A stretch of 64,000 bases of DNA from Sycobia sp. Sy_11 (taxonomy: Eukaryota > Arthropoda > Insecta > Hymenoptera > Epichrysomallidae). This document shows, piece after piece, positions 14,050 through 26,029 of the stretch. Location: contig JACCIC010000120.1 of the NCBI GenBank assembly GCA_018907035.1, positions 1,380,001 through 1,444,000 of the forward strand, given 5' to 3'. The stretch's first letter is position 1. Every line of letters begins with the position of its first letter. The position numbers and the translations under genes were made by a program. The notes beneath the pieces were generated by a model. That model did no database searches. It saw only the letters and a list, made by a program, of their open reading frames with translations, and was not told the DNA's origin.

Positions 14050-14456
14050 TAAAATATACAAAACCTGTGGCTTCGTCAATTGATTACTTTTTACATAGCA
14101 ATTGGCAAGACGCGTAAGGAGACATTGTAAATGAACAGGTCACATTCAAATGTTCAATAAAATGAAATTACCCATAAATTGTTATAATTGCCATTCTATT
14201 ATCATAAGTTAATGCAAATAAATAAACTATAGTACAAAAATATTTGATACATGTTTTCTCGTACACATAATATACAGTTAAATTACATAACAACTTATTA
14301 AAGATTACATGTAAAATTCTTAGCTAATAAAATATTTTATAATTGAGTATACACTGACAATGAGTCTATACGTGTGGTATTACAATATTTTATAAAATAT
14401 TAACCACATAACAAATGAATATATTACATTATGTTTGTTCTAAAAATAGTCCAATT

Positions 14457-14623
14457 TCAAAGTACAACTTTTGCAAAGTTACAGCTTTCTTTAGCAGCTG
14501 CTTCCATTGCTCTTTTCCCTTCTGCTTCATATTTCTTAAAAGTTTTAAAATTGATTTGTGGAATATTTAAGCAAACAAATAATTTGTTTACATGTCTGAA
14601 GCCTATTCCACTATTTAAAAGTC
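14457..14623 (-). CDS. Mutator-like transposase-domain protein, exon 2
   Basis: Seen: on the minus strand a pyrimidine-rich acceptor TTTTAATTTTAG ends at 14624. The next 167 nt complete the split Gly codon (G|GA) and encode 54 more residues before TGA at 14459-14457. They include LLNSGIGFRHVNKLF, LNIPQINFKTFKK and EAAAKESC. The motif order, N-G-I-G then L-N-I-P-x-I-N then F-K-x-x-E then A-K-E-S-C, is what I recall following FDVNTK in Mutator-like transposase-domain proteins, so the two exons belong together. The frame stops seven residues after the SC motif, where full-length relatives go on, so the protein is truncated at the C terminus. The exon sits in strongly AT-rich DNA, but its codons are clean: no stop or frameshift before the family motif ends. 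Confidence 0.75.
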
Positions 14624-15483
14624 CTAAAATTAAAAAAATTAGTTAATTCTATAAAAAATGTATATATATACCAATACATGTTACATAAAATGTATGTATA
14701 TCTATGTAATTAATCTTACATTTGTCAAATTTGTAAAATAATATTATTAATATGTTGTATATTATATTTTACTATTTATAATTAGTATTTAAGTTTACAT
14801 TTGTAATTAATGAATATATTAGTAAAAGGACACAAATTACTAAATAAATAATTATAATACTGCAGAAAACTTATTAGAAAGATCAATAATGAAAAATATA
14901 TATGTAATATTTTAAATTATTATTGGATCAACTCATAACTGGGATGTTCTTAAAAATCTGAAACCTAATATTTAAAATTAATCAGTACATTAAATAAATG
15001 ACATTATTAGATTAAAAATTAATTATACTTTGACTTTATCAATTTCATCACTTATTCAACTTTACCTTATTATCTAATATATCAAATTACTTGAAAAATA
15101 ATGATATCTATTTTTAATATTATAAAAATTATCAAACCGATACTTTACGTTATTAGCTTACACAGAAATTTCCTGGTGAGTTCGACGAATTACATTTTTC
15201 TATTTACTTTATCAATTTATTGGATAATGTTTTAATAAAACATTATATTTTTTAATTAATAAACTGTCACTTGAAGCCTGCTAAAATCATAATTTATAAA
15301 TCAAATAAAAAAATACTTTTATTTTTTGTTGTGAAGACAAAGTATATGCTGCAAAGTATGTTTGGAATTCTACAAATAGTGTTTTATTTTATAATGTTAT
15401 AAATTGTAATTATACAAAAACTTTAAAATAATTAAGTGTACCAAATAAAATCATAGCTCTTTATAAAATGTAATAGCACTTAC
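14624..15483 (-). other. intron of the Mutator-like gene
   Basis: This 860-bp, very AT-rich stretch starts GTAAGT and ends TTTTAG on the minus strand. It interrupts a glycine codon after its first base. No other coding signal was seen in it. Confidence 0.75.
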
Positions 15484-15937
15484 CCATAACAAGTTTGGTA
15501 TTTACATCAAATCGTGAATTACTTTTTACAGTTTTTACTATAGAGTGTTGTCGTCCTGTTACGACCGAATTTATCAATGAACATTTGTGACACTTAACAA
15601 GCAAAACCGAACCGAGTCCTCGACGTACCTCACTTTCAACATTTCCTAACGACAAGCATTCTTTACACGAGGTGCACCATAATTGTTCAGCGAGGTACAA
15701 TAAATCAACAATACGACATCCTTCAATAGGCTTTTCAGTGGATTTCTCGAGAGTTTTTTTCTCTTCGCTAAAATTTATCGTTTCCAACTTCGAAGTGCTT
15801 GCTTTTTCGTTAACATTTTTATTCTTGTCTTGTCCCAATTTATTATTTTTTCCTTCGTTCGATTGTGCTAATCGTTGTTTATACACTTTTTCACTCGCTA
15901 CTTTACCTTTCCTTATATCGATATTATACTGTTCCAT
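15484..15937 (-). CDS. Mutator-like transposase-domain protein, exon 1
   Basis: Seen: the frame opens with ATG at 15937, the first ATG after an in-frame TAA. It runs 151 codons plus one base to a consensus donor GTAAGT (minus strand, 15483-15478). Residues 1-70 are lysine-rich, polar and probably disordered. Residues 74-84 read CRIVDLLYLAE. Cysteines 88, 91, 94 and 116, 119 form a CxxCxxC...CxxC zinc-ribbon pattern, and SRFDVNTKLVMG (141-152) leads into exon 2. Known: in the Mutator-like transposase-domain family a cysteine ribbon is followed by a segment of the type FDVNT...GIG...LN.P. The open frame reads on past the donor for only a few residues, which is the intron. The full product is 206 aa, much shorter than complete family members, so it lacks the catalytic part. 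It may be a domesticated fragment or a remnant. Nearest gene is papilin on the opposite strand. Confidence 0.78.
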
Positions 15938-16096
15938 TTTTATACGATAAACGAATTGGCAATGCACACATTAAAAAAATAACCTCAAAGCCTGGCACAG
16001 CGCGCTTCGGCACTCGGCAGGCTTGGGTTTGCTTGGCGGTAAAAATTGCAATATTTACTTTCGTATGGATTCTGCGCAGTATGATTCTATACGTTG

Positions 16097-16119
16097 ATTG
16101 GCCCAGTGATTTCCCGCGC
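16097..16119 (-). promoter_or_regulatory. CCAAT box and E2F-type site upstream of the Mutator-like gene
   Basis: Reading on the minus strand, GCGCGGGAAA (16119-16110; TTTCCCGCGC on +) matches the E2F consensus TTTSSCGC, and CCAAT lies at 16101-16097. They are 160-180 nt upstream of the ATG at 15937, a plausible core-promoter distance. The call is by motif and position only; CCAAT is short and could be chance. Confidence 0.35.
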
Positions 16120-16382
16120 ATTTGGTTTATCATTTAAATAACTTCGGAACACGACGTTTAAAGATTTATATCTTTATATGCGTTTTGTGAAACGTTTAAA
16201 ACTAGAAGAATGAATTAAAAAACATAAAAATTAGGAAAACATATTTTTCAACAACAAACAGAACTCTTCAATAATAATAAATATCTATTTTTCCACTCAG
16301 CAAGAAATTGTGTAATTTTTTTAGCAGTTTGGTAACGGACACAAACTTTTTTGAAGAAATCATATTCGAATATCTTTTCATT

Positions 16383-16423
16383 ACACACGCACACGCACAC
16401 GCACACGCACACGCACACGCACA

Positions 16424-16489
<66 letters not shown>
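16383..16489. repeat. (CACACG)n(CA)n compound microsatellite
   Basis: About seven ACACGC hexamers followed by roughly 60 bp of CA, in the upstream flank of the Mutator-like gene. Confidence 0.95.
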
Positions 16490-16490
<1 letters not shown>

Positions 16491-16661
16491 TTATATCTTT
16501 AAATATTCTACAATAATAATATGAAATATTATGTTATTATATTAGTATTCTAATATTATTTGTGTTTAGTTTTTTTATTCAAAAAACTATCTATTTGTCG
16601 AAATTTCGTCGAAAAAATTTTAATTATTTCAACTGTCGTGCTCTGAATAGTATAATTTTTA

Positions 16662-16664
<3 letters not shown>

Positions 16665-16711
<47 letters not shown>
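16665..16711. repeat. (TA)n microsatellite
   Basis: About 22 TA units. Confidence 0.95.
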
Positions 16712-16715
<4 letters not shown>

Positions 16716-16814
16716 GTAAATATATTAATTAATGTAACAATAGCGATTAGCAAAAGTCTTGGACTATGTACCCCTCGGTTTCTCGAGCTTTTAAACTGGG
16801 ACGAACAAATTCTA

Positions 16815-16816
<2 letters not shown>

Positions 16817-16855
<39 letters not shown>
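16817..16855. repeat. (CA)n microsatellite
   Basis: About 19 CA units. Confidence 0.95.
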
Positions 16856-16857
<2 letters not shown>

Positions 16858-19180
16858 AAGGACGCGCGAATCCTCGTCCGCAGCTTTCACCCTCTTCCCG
16901 GACATTATGCGCGCCGGCGAAGCGTCGGTCGCGTGTCGGTCGCGTCGTCGGGTCGTTACGGAATATCGCGCTTGCTGAGGCAGCTTTTACCGTACATACC
17001 ATAGACGTCGACCGCTCTTAACTAAGTCTCTACATAGCCGGTTTAAGTTTTAGCTGGGCAATTCCAAATATATACCTAAATAATATATATATATAAGACT
17101 AAGACTGAGCGAGTATATTAGCGAACTTTCTATAGCGGCCCTGCACCAAATACATCTTTTACTGTAATTATCGAACTGTAATAAATGCTTAGCTTGCGCA
17201 AAGGATTAGATACATATAAATAGAGAATGAGGGGGAAAGGATTAGGCGATGTACTGAAATACATTGTTCCTTGTACAAAAGCCGAAGAGGCAAAGAGAAG
17301 TTTATACTTAACGATGTCGTTCACTCTCTATATATAGTGGAAATAAGTTTCTATCGAAATATTCCGAAACTAATCAAAACTTTGCCAAACATGCCTAAAA
17401 GTATATTTAGGATATTTAGCAAAATCTGTCGATGCTTAGCATATTTTAGCTAAGATGGACAAAGATTAGGAAGTTTTCATAAAATCTAACAAATTTTAGC
17501 AATATCCGAATACTTTTAGCAAAATTACTACACATACTAAAAAAGAGCAAAAATGAAATAATTGCAACAAAAAAATCCATTTTGCAATTAGATGAACTCT
17601 GAACGATTGTCTTTTCAAATGTTAAACTATCATTTAGTTTAGATTTAGACACCAAAAATTATTGGACTTGTTTAAACATTCTCAAACTTTGTCAAATGCT
17701 GACAGAACACAAGAGTACACAACGTCCTAATATTAGCTATCTTTTAGCTGTTTCTATAAACTACTAAGTTTAATGATACTAAATTTGAAAATTTCTACGA
17801 TTTTACGATTTGCTATTAGATTGACAACTGAGGAGAAACAGCGATTTTTTCCCACAAGTATTACATTCGGATATTACAGGCTGAACGATAATTAAGATTG
17901 AAAATTAAAATTTTAACTTTTACCTCGTGCCACTGGCAAATTGAGCTTTCGCTTAGTTTGCGCATGTCGAAAAAGTGCTCGGACATTACCAAGAATATTA
18001 ATAACAGCGTTGGCTTACGTAACGAATTCTATAATTGTATGCGATCATAATAGAATAGTTATAATACAGCGAGTGTACGTTTCGTAAATGAAAATGCCAA
18101 TTGTGAATTGAGGCTGTATTATAAAATAATAACACGTTGAAATGACTCTTGTCATATTGAAAAACATAATGATTTTCTTGTACAACGTTAATTATTTAAT
18201 TTGTTTAAAATTCAAGAAGCCGTTAACTGCCGTTACATTTACGCGGCGTGAAAACTGAGAGCTGAATTTACATTTTTTTATTTAATATACATAATGAAAG
18301 TCAGACCGCGGCCGTTTCTCCATTTCGCTTTCTCTGGCACTGTTCCAAAAATATTCACCGTTTGAATTCTTTCGTCTATATAACAATGCCATGAGATAAC
18401 AATTGAGCAGCTGTCGCGCAGCCTGAAAAAGTCCTTCCAATGCAATTTTCTAAGGTCTACCTTATTGCAGTACTGTTGTCTAGGCTGCCTGTATGAAACG
18501 AGTCGCCGCAAATAACGATCGTGCGTTAAAAAAATGAGTTTCTAAGCCCATTCATTCTGTTATTCGAGCAATTTTGATTTTAATGTTACTAAGATTTAGA
18601 ATAATGTTCTGTTTAGTCCAGGAACAAATATTAAGCTTAGTAACAAATTTGAATTTAAAAAATACACGTAATCTTTGCCTTAACCTTAACACACAAAATA
18701 ACAAACAACTGTATTGTCCCTATGATTTTCTGTTGTCGATCAAAATCTATTCAACGAACCATTTACTAAATTTGTTTTGACTTGTATCCGGGTGTACTTA
18801 ATTCGATTCTCATAATTTATATTAAAAACAAACTTTGTATAATAATAAAGAATGGCGCCACTAAAAGACGAAATAATATAATAAAGTAATATATATTTCA
18901 TAAAAGAAAATGTAAAATCATAGCAAACACTTTGAAAGAGAGAAAAAGCATTCCTTCTTAATTGATAAAATAATTTATTATAATTGTTAGATAGATTATT
19001 AAATTACAGACAAGATTTGAGAAATATAATAAATGGAATAATTTATCAATATTTATTATTCATTGTAATTTACTTTCAATAAACGTTATTCTTGTTACAA
19101 TTTCTTTTTTCCCCCTTATCTACCAACGTACATCTTAATTGTGACCACCTGTTATCTTAGTAACGATCCCGGTAGGTTGT

Positions 19181-19250
19181 GTAGGATAAAACCTAAAAAA
19201 ATAGTTATTTTCAGTTTATTAAAAACTATTTTAATTTTTAATTTTATCTA
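19181..19250 (+). repeat. dispersed repeat copy 2
   Basis: Second copy of the fragment at 12456-12530, with a 5-base insertion before GTTATTTTCAGTTTATT. Confidence 0.4.
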
Positions 19251-20134
19251 ATTACGAAAAAAAAATCGTCTCGCGTACACTTCTTATTAAGTAAAAGTCT
19301 GAAAATTTGGTCTGACCGACTAAAAACAATACGCTTGCGTAAAACTTCTCAAATTTTTCGAATTCATTTCTATTACAGAATTTAATTATCGGCAAAATTG
19401 GAAATAATCAAATTGACAATTAATATTTAGTAATTATTTTTGATACTGTGGTTAGCAACGAAGGCCCCTACAAAGCCAAGATTCGAAATCGGAGCTTCTC
19501 AAAAAATTTACTCCAATCCGACCGAAGTTGAGCTCCACCCGACCAAAATCCTTGTACAAAACAAAAGTAATTCAAACCAATTACCTACCTCTATATATAT
19601 ATGATCTTCCGCTATTTCCCAATAATTGTTGGCCAGACCACCCCTTCGTCCAGTTCGTATATAACTGACCCGCGCACAATTAACTGAATTACGACTCCAT
19701 CATGAACTTTTGCGACGACGAGTTTTATATGCGTATATAGCAGATTATTATATGTTTACACGCCAACATACACACAAGCTCTCTCTCTCTCTCTCTCCGC
19801 TGTCGTGCCGCAAGGGCGCGTTATTGCGACGACGACGCCCCTTGCGCGCACGGTATACGGCTCGCTCTAATCCCGATCCTTGCGATGCATAATAGACACT
19901 CGTGCCTCGCCTCGGCCCTCGGGCATTGGTTGCGCGGACAGGGCCGGACGGACTTCCAATGTCCAAGTCAGATTTTGACCAATGTCGCCTACGTGGATTG
20001 CGATCTATAATAGCGGATCGATCGTCGTGTCGCCTCTATCGCCGGAACGAGGTCTGGATCAATGTTATTGTCCTACGCCCGCAACAGCGCGCACCGGGGG
20101 GCGTTGAGAAGGAAGTATACGCTAATCTTCACCG

Positions 20135-20137
<3 letters not shown>

Positions 20138-20197
<60 letters not shown>
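20138..20197. repeat. (TA)n microsatellite
   Basis: About 29 TA units. Confidence 0.95.
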
Positions 20198-20198
<1 letters not shown>

Positions 20199-20304
20199 GA
20201 TCATAAACCTTGAGTCTCACTTGTGTATCTAAGTATCGATTATGCTAGATGTCCATAATATCATGTAGCCACGTTGTAGTCGTGTAGTCACATTATTAAT
20301 TTCA

Positions 20305-20308
<4 letters not shown>

Positions 20309-20351
<43 letters not shown>
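20309..20351. repeat. (TA)n microsatellite
   Basis: About 21 TA units. Confidence 0.95.
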
Positions 20352-20352
<1 letters not shown>

Positions 20353-20565
20353 CGTTGATTTCCGCATGGCCCATTCACCCATAAAAATACGCCCAATAAC
20401 CCGACAGTGAAACATGTCCGAGGTAGATATTTTCCAGCTGGGGTGAGGAAAACCGACGAAAACCTCTCTTATATCTCGGTATATGCGGAAATGTTCGTAT
20501 TGCGCAGAACCGGGGGGGGGGGGCTGTAGAAGAGCGAATGGGTAATGAGTAAACTATAAGAAAGG

Positions 20566-20790
20566 TATATTGACAAAAAATTATCCGTTATCAAGTAAAT
20601 ATTTTCTTGTTTTGTACCAAGTAAATTATTTTCTTAAATTGAGAAAGCATCTTAATGCAAAAAGAATTCACTTGAATCAAACCACGTACTCTTAAATCTA
20701 GTCAATATTTTCTTAATTTATGAAAATGATTTACTTGGTACAAAACAAGTAAATATTTAATTGATATCGGAAAATATTTTTTTCAGTATA
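20566..20790. mobile_element. palindromic MITE-like element
   Basis: The left arm (from about 20566) and right arm (to 20790) are reverse complements over roughly 90-100 nt with some mismatches. The core GTTTTGTACCAAGTAAAT in the left arm is exactly mirrored by ATTTACTTGGTACAAAAC in the right arm. The ends read TATATTGACAAAAA and, reversed, TATACTGAAAAAAA, so TA-flanked terminal repeats are likely. The AT-rich centre has no ORF. A non-autonomous fold-back DNA transposon fits; the superfamily is not determined. Confidence 0.7.
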
Positions 20791-21445
20791 TTTAACGTAA
20801 TAGAGAAGCCGATGGATATGTCTTACACCAATAAAACAAATTAATAAATTCAGCGAAGAAAAATAGAACACCCTCTGTTATTCTCGTCACGTGCAATAAA
20901 TGAAGCGATACCTCACAAATAGAAACGATATGAAAAACCCATGTCTATCTAGAAGTACATTTTGTGTATATAGAGATGTAAAGAAGAAGATGTATAAACC
21001 ATATTGCTTCAGAATATTTATTAATAATGAACATTCCGCTATACAGCATCAAAAATCTTTAATAATCTTTTATCTACAGAGGTAAAAAATACCATGCGAG
21101 AGAGAGAGAGAGAGAGAGAAAGCGAATGAAAAGAATTGAACGGACGCGCCTTCAGAAAAGTGAGGGTTTTTATTATATATATATATATAATGATCGAGGA
21201 GGAACGATGGAAAAGCTGTATATATTGTTCGCATTTTTAATTTAAACGAATTCTCGGCTATAAGTTTTCTGGTTGGCTTGCTTTCAACAAAGGAAGTTCT
21301 TTAGGGAATCCTTTTGTTCTGTATTTTTCTGATCTTATATATATAAAGATCCGATATTACTTGGTAAGAATTTCATATTTTTCGTTTTCCGAAATTTTTC
21401 AAAAGATAGACGAAATTTCAGCGATGATGAATGTAATTAAAATTC

Positions 21446-21448
<3 letters not shown>

Positions 21449-21501
<53 letters not shown>
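21449..21501. repeat. (TA)n microsatellite
   Basis: About 26 TA units. Confidence 0.95.
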
Positions 21502-21507
<6 letters not shown>

Positions 21508-22074
21508 ATTATGGATGGAGCTATTTCAGCAGACGAGAAGGACAATTGATATAGAATGAAATATTAAGCTATAGAATAAATACGAAGATTTAGATCCTTA
21601 TGAATTTATTTTCAATTGTCATTCTAAAATATGTCATTCTAATATCAGTTTGTTTATATTTCACAATATAAATTAAGAGCAAGTTATAAATTTCTAGCTT
21701 ATAAGTGATTTTTGGATAATCTGATTGAAACCGTTTTACCTTGTTAAATAATTCTAATTATTTATTAAGCTTCGTTGTGCTCTAATATCTCATACACTCT
21801 TTAAAAAAAAGTAGATAAAATAAAACCCTATATAATTTGAAATTCTCATTACAATGCATGTTTATAATGCATCAAAAGAGAATAAGCAATAGTCTCTCAT
21901 GATCACGTGTCTGTACACGAAACAGGGACATTGACAATATAAATATTAGTATCACTTTTAACATAAACAACAAGGTTCTTTTGCATTTTCTCTTTTACCG
22001 GTGAAACATCTGCAATGCAATGCACAACTGTGGAGAACGAAGCGTTACTTATAATATTTATTTAACTTGACAAT

Positions 22075-22084
22075 TTATATATAT

Positions 22085-22139
<55 letters not shown>
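22075..22139. repeat. (TA)n microsatellite upstream of papilin signal exon
   Basis: TA run with one GA interruption, about 210 bp before the exon at 22351. Confidence 0.95.
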
Positions 22140-22141
<2 letters not shown>

Positions 22142-22350
22142 AGATACAATGATCTCGCGAGTGCCTCACACAGGCGCCTAAAGTTTCCCGAAATTCCTAT
22201 TATTCGCACAATGCATCATCCACAATATGTACAAGCAATAATCCCACGAACAGTTGCTTAATGCAGAACGGCCAATAATTAGGCCCCTATTATATTGTCG
22301 CGTAACGTTCCGCACTGGCTAAATAGTCGGCATTCTGGTGATTGTTTCAG

Positions 22351-22411
22351 GTCGCTGCTGGTTCTCCTCATCCTGGTGGCCTCGCACGTGACAGACATAC
22401 AAGCACGATAC
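22351..22411 (+). CDS. Ppn: papilin, signal-peptide coding exon (partial gene)
   Basis: Seen: the acceptor ATTGTTTCAG ends at 22350 and a consensus donor GTAAGT starts at 22412. The exon begins with the last base of a split codon (phase 2) and then encodes SLLVLLILVASHVTDIQARY, ending in phase 0. The run LLVLLILVA is a signal-peptide hydrophobic core, and cleavage after DIQA is plausible. The start codon is not in this exon: upstream in frame there is a TAG stop near 22280 and no ATG, so the ATG must lie in an upstream exon. The next exon continues in frame with a basic stretch and a TSP1 repeat, as in Drosophila papilin, which also has a signal peptide followed by a basic RxKRQ stretch. Papilin is a secreted extracellular-matrix glycoprotein. 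The identity of this exon alone is weak; it rests on phase and order with the next two. Confidence 0.8.
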
Positions 22412-22505
22412 GTAAGTAAATTAACCAAGGCAATACTGCTAAATAATATGCGTTCTTTCATCCTCGATGCCAAGCGGCGAGAGTTGAGCATGCGTATTTA
22501 ATACA

Positions 22506-22606
<101 letters not shown>

Positions 22607-24721
22607 GCATTAAGGTGAGGGATTTTAGACGAATTTTCGAAAATAGTATTCACCAGAATTTTAAAAGATTGCTCGATAGTCCAAGGATAATTTAATCGCT
22701 TTTTGGTGATCGCGCAATTCTTCTAAGCTGCCATTTTCATAAAATAATTAAAGTAATTAAGGGCCCAAGAAAACAATAAAGAGCCATAAATCTATCGGAT
22801 AGATATAGTTTTTTTGTTTTCAAGAGTCTCTTTCTTATCTCTTTGCTTAAGGTGAGTAATGTAAAATAGTAGGATCTTATCTGTGGAAAAGAATTAATTA
22901 CAGATTTCGCCTAAATTTTTTTTAACATTATTGGACATCACTTAATTGGATTTTCGTCGCTGTCGAAGACTTTTGTACGATATTTTTTTCGCCTATCGTT
23001 GATGCATTGCTTTAGCAAAATTAAAGGGCCCTAAAAGAAGTGTCAATCGCTTAAAATTATCGTCGAAAGCTAGATTATTTAATGAAATATGTATCCGGTT
23101 CGCTTATTTAATTATTAAAACGTTTATGACATCAAAATTCTTCTTAAAGATTATTATTACGTACATATTCTAATCTAATTTAGAAAGCATCTCATAGCAA
23201 AAGTATTCATAATTCCGAAGTTATTGTCAAGAGCAAGTATGTAAGAATAACCAATAGCTCAATGTTTATTGTGATAAGAATTAAAAAAACACGATCGAAA
23301 AAATAAAAAAAATCACTGGACTCCATCATAATCTAGCTGTCTATTATGAACATAGCGAATGATATTTTCCAAAATTCGTGCAAAACATATATACATAATC
23401 AAGGTGTATTATAAGAAAAATTATTTTCATAATTTTTAATGCGTATCTTATTACTAATAAAGCTTCGTTTACAATATCATGAAACACAATTGTTTACAAT
23501 ACAAGAAACTGACAAAGACTATCGGCTTATTGTCAGCAATGCGGGACCGCATGTCTCGTAGATTCAAACAAACGGCGTTGGCCCCTTGGCGTTGTCTCGT
23601 TCGCGCCCGGTGAAGATGTAATTTGATTCGCGCTGCCGCGCGATTTACAAAAAGCCTCGCGTTCACTTATATGTTCGTAACATTACGGAAAGAAGGAAAA
23701 AATTACGACGCTGTAAAAATGTCAAAATGATTAATAATGGTTCATTGGACAAGGGTCTGAAATTCAAACGGGCTGGACTTTTGAATTTTTATGTTTTCGA
23801 CCCACGGCGATTCGAATATCGAGTTATTCTTCATCCGCGCCGCGTATCGTGGGAGGACTAAATCGATAAAGAGAACAATGTTTCCCGCAAATTTATCGGA
23901 TATTCAACAAGATAGGAGGAAAAGGTCAAAATCACCATTGTAGATTGTAAAATTTGACAGCGATTTCTACTCGTTACATAAATTTTTATCACTTGAAACC
24001 CGTGTTTTATAAGAAATACCAGCGCTCGATTTACGTATCCGCAAGCCATACGTACAGACAGAGGGTTCAAGGGTAGCTCGCGCGCGAAGTCGTAGTTTTA
24101 TTTTTTGCGTTGTGTAGATTTTAATAAATGTTTATCGTTCGTTTTAGACAGTTTACTTATGTAAAATTACCGTTTTTAGCCAAATTTCTCAGTTACGAAA
24201 CATCTGTCGTTTCTGCATAGATTCTATAAATTACAACCTCAAAAGGAGGACAATCCTCCCCCCGCCGTGATTTTCGAACGAGGCCCCCGTGAAGCTTAAT
24301 CCGGCACTGATATAAGTCGAACGAAGCTTCATTCGAATATATTTAACGGTTCGAATATGTAATAGCCGCGCACGCATATTACGATGCTCGTGAGAGATAT
24401 AATAGAACAAACGGCGTGTTCGAGGATGGAAAAAAAGACGCGGTCGGGATTATAAAGAAGAAAAAAGGATGCGAGAATGCGAAAGAGAGAGAGAAAGAGA
24501 GATGGAAGAAGAACTCTCGCGGCCTTGTACAGAGTACGCTCGAAGGGATTCTGTCGACATTTCACGAAGCGATTTTATTGCTCTTTTCACTTGTCGCCAA
24601 GAGTGAGTGGCTTATGGCTCTTTTTTAAAGCCCCCTCCCCTTACCCACTATTTTACTCTCTCTCTCTCTCTCTCTTTCTCTCTTTCGTTTTTAACGCTAC
24701 TTTTTGCCTATTCTCTACCAC

Positions 24722-24724
<3 letters not shown>

Positions 24725-24776
<52 letters not shown>
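24725..24776. repeat. (TA)n microsatellite
   Basis: About 26 TA units, preceded at about 24656 by a short CT tract. Confidence 0.95.
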
Positions 24777-24777
<1 letters not shown>

Positions 24778-26029
24778 CGTTGATTTTTCTATATTAATCG
24801 AGCACGCTTACGAATGAAGAATCATCAGGCGTGCCGACCGTGCTCCTATTATCTGTTCAATCGTTTCATTTTCGTCGATCAAGGCCAGAGCAATTGTATA
24901 AAAAAGCCTCTGGACGATACTTCTGATAGAACATTCACTCTCGATTTCACAGTTATTCAGATAATAATCCCTCTAATATTACGACCGATGGCCGATAAGT
25001 AGTTACTTAATTTTAGACAATACAAGCCGATGAACGGCTTATAGAGCGCGATGAAGATAAGCTCGCTGCTCTATAAACATACAGGGGAGAAAATTTATAG
25101 GAGAAAATAATAATATTAAAATTTCAGATTTTAAGATTAGTTGAAAAGTTATGTTTATTTATTTAAATGTCTATTAATAACATGATATGTGACTTAACAA
25201 TTCAATGAAATATCCAATACTGCGTATGGATAATTTAATTTAATTTCCATTCTTAATACCAATAAAGCGGCAAATGTAATGAAATACTATTTATTCAGCA
25301 TATTGTTTATTTGTAGAAATAAGGAATTCTATTCAATTAATCGTTGCTAATAATGTTAATTAACTTAAGTACTTGTAAATTAAGTATGTTAAATTTCAGA
25401 ATAAAGTTTAAATTCAATAAAATATCATTTAACCATATTCTTTAATAACGGAAGAATTTTTTAATATTTTTTTATTACTTGGGTTACCGAAAAATATTTG
25501 AGATAAAGAGCTTATCCGCTGCTGAAGTGAAACTATACTTTAATCGCGATAGGGAAGATAATATTTTATTTTAAAAAAAGGGGGAAAATAATTTTTTTTA
25601 ATGAAAAAATAAGTTTTTCACGTTGAATTATTGCTCTTGAAAGAAATTCGAGGCGTAGAATTTGTCGGGCATCCCAAAGCAAATATTTCAAATTGCGAAT
25701 GAAACGATCGAAGTTTCTCTATTCGCCCGGCAAAGACGTTGAAATTAATGCGGACATCTGGTCAAATTAAAGAAAAAAAGTTTACACGTAACTGATATAA
25801 CTTTATAATTGCGCTCATACTTAAAAATGTCAATTATACGGTCCGGAATAAAAATCATTATCGCAGATAAGCCCGCACGGCCGATATCTAGTTTTCGAAG
25901 CCAAGTAATCGAGAATCTGTTGTAATCAGCGAGAGAGCGTCTATAATATGGCGATGCCAAGTGTTGCTACGATGTACCATTAACGCTCGATTATTATATT
26001 ATATCGTTAACTGTTCATACCGCTAAAAA

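Larger units (their letters stand above)
1..14456. other. no recognised gene; microsatellite-rich flank
   Basis: No coding exon, tRNA or rRNA was recognised on either strand. Open frames here are mostly (TA)n/(GA)n translations or chance frames without family motifs. The stretch holds about a dozen (TA)n tracts, GA and CG/TG tracts, a 21-bp perfect inverted repeat (2871-2965), and an AT-rich section from about 10 to 14.4 kb. It could be intergenic or, if the first papilin exon lies here or further left, papilin intron. Confidence 0.6.
15968..22350. other. flank upstream of both genes; no exon confirmed
   Basis: It contains compound CA microsatellites (16.38-16.49 and 16.82-16.86 kb), CpG-rich patches at about 16.86-17.0 and 19.8-20.1 kb, an AT-rich section rich in degenerate TTTTAGCAAAAT-like words (17.35-17.75 kb), several (TA)n tracts and a palindromic element (20566-20790). 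I looked for a first papilin exon (ATG and a phase-2 donor) in the CpG-rich patches and found none convincing. Confidence 0.5.

Noticed and set aside
16383..16489. Regular ACACGC hexamers, considered as a CRISPR-like or structured array
   Set aside because: Units are directly adjacent with no spacers and grade into (CA)n; this is a compound microsatellite in eukaryotic DNA.
16664..17002. CpG-rich patch considered as papilin first exon or a minus-strand gene
   Set aside because: No phase-2 donor after the ATG near 16906, and the minus frame runs into CA and TA repeats.
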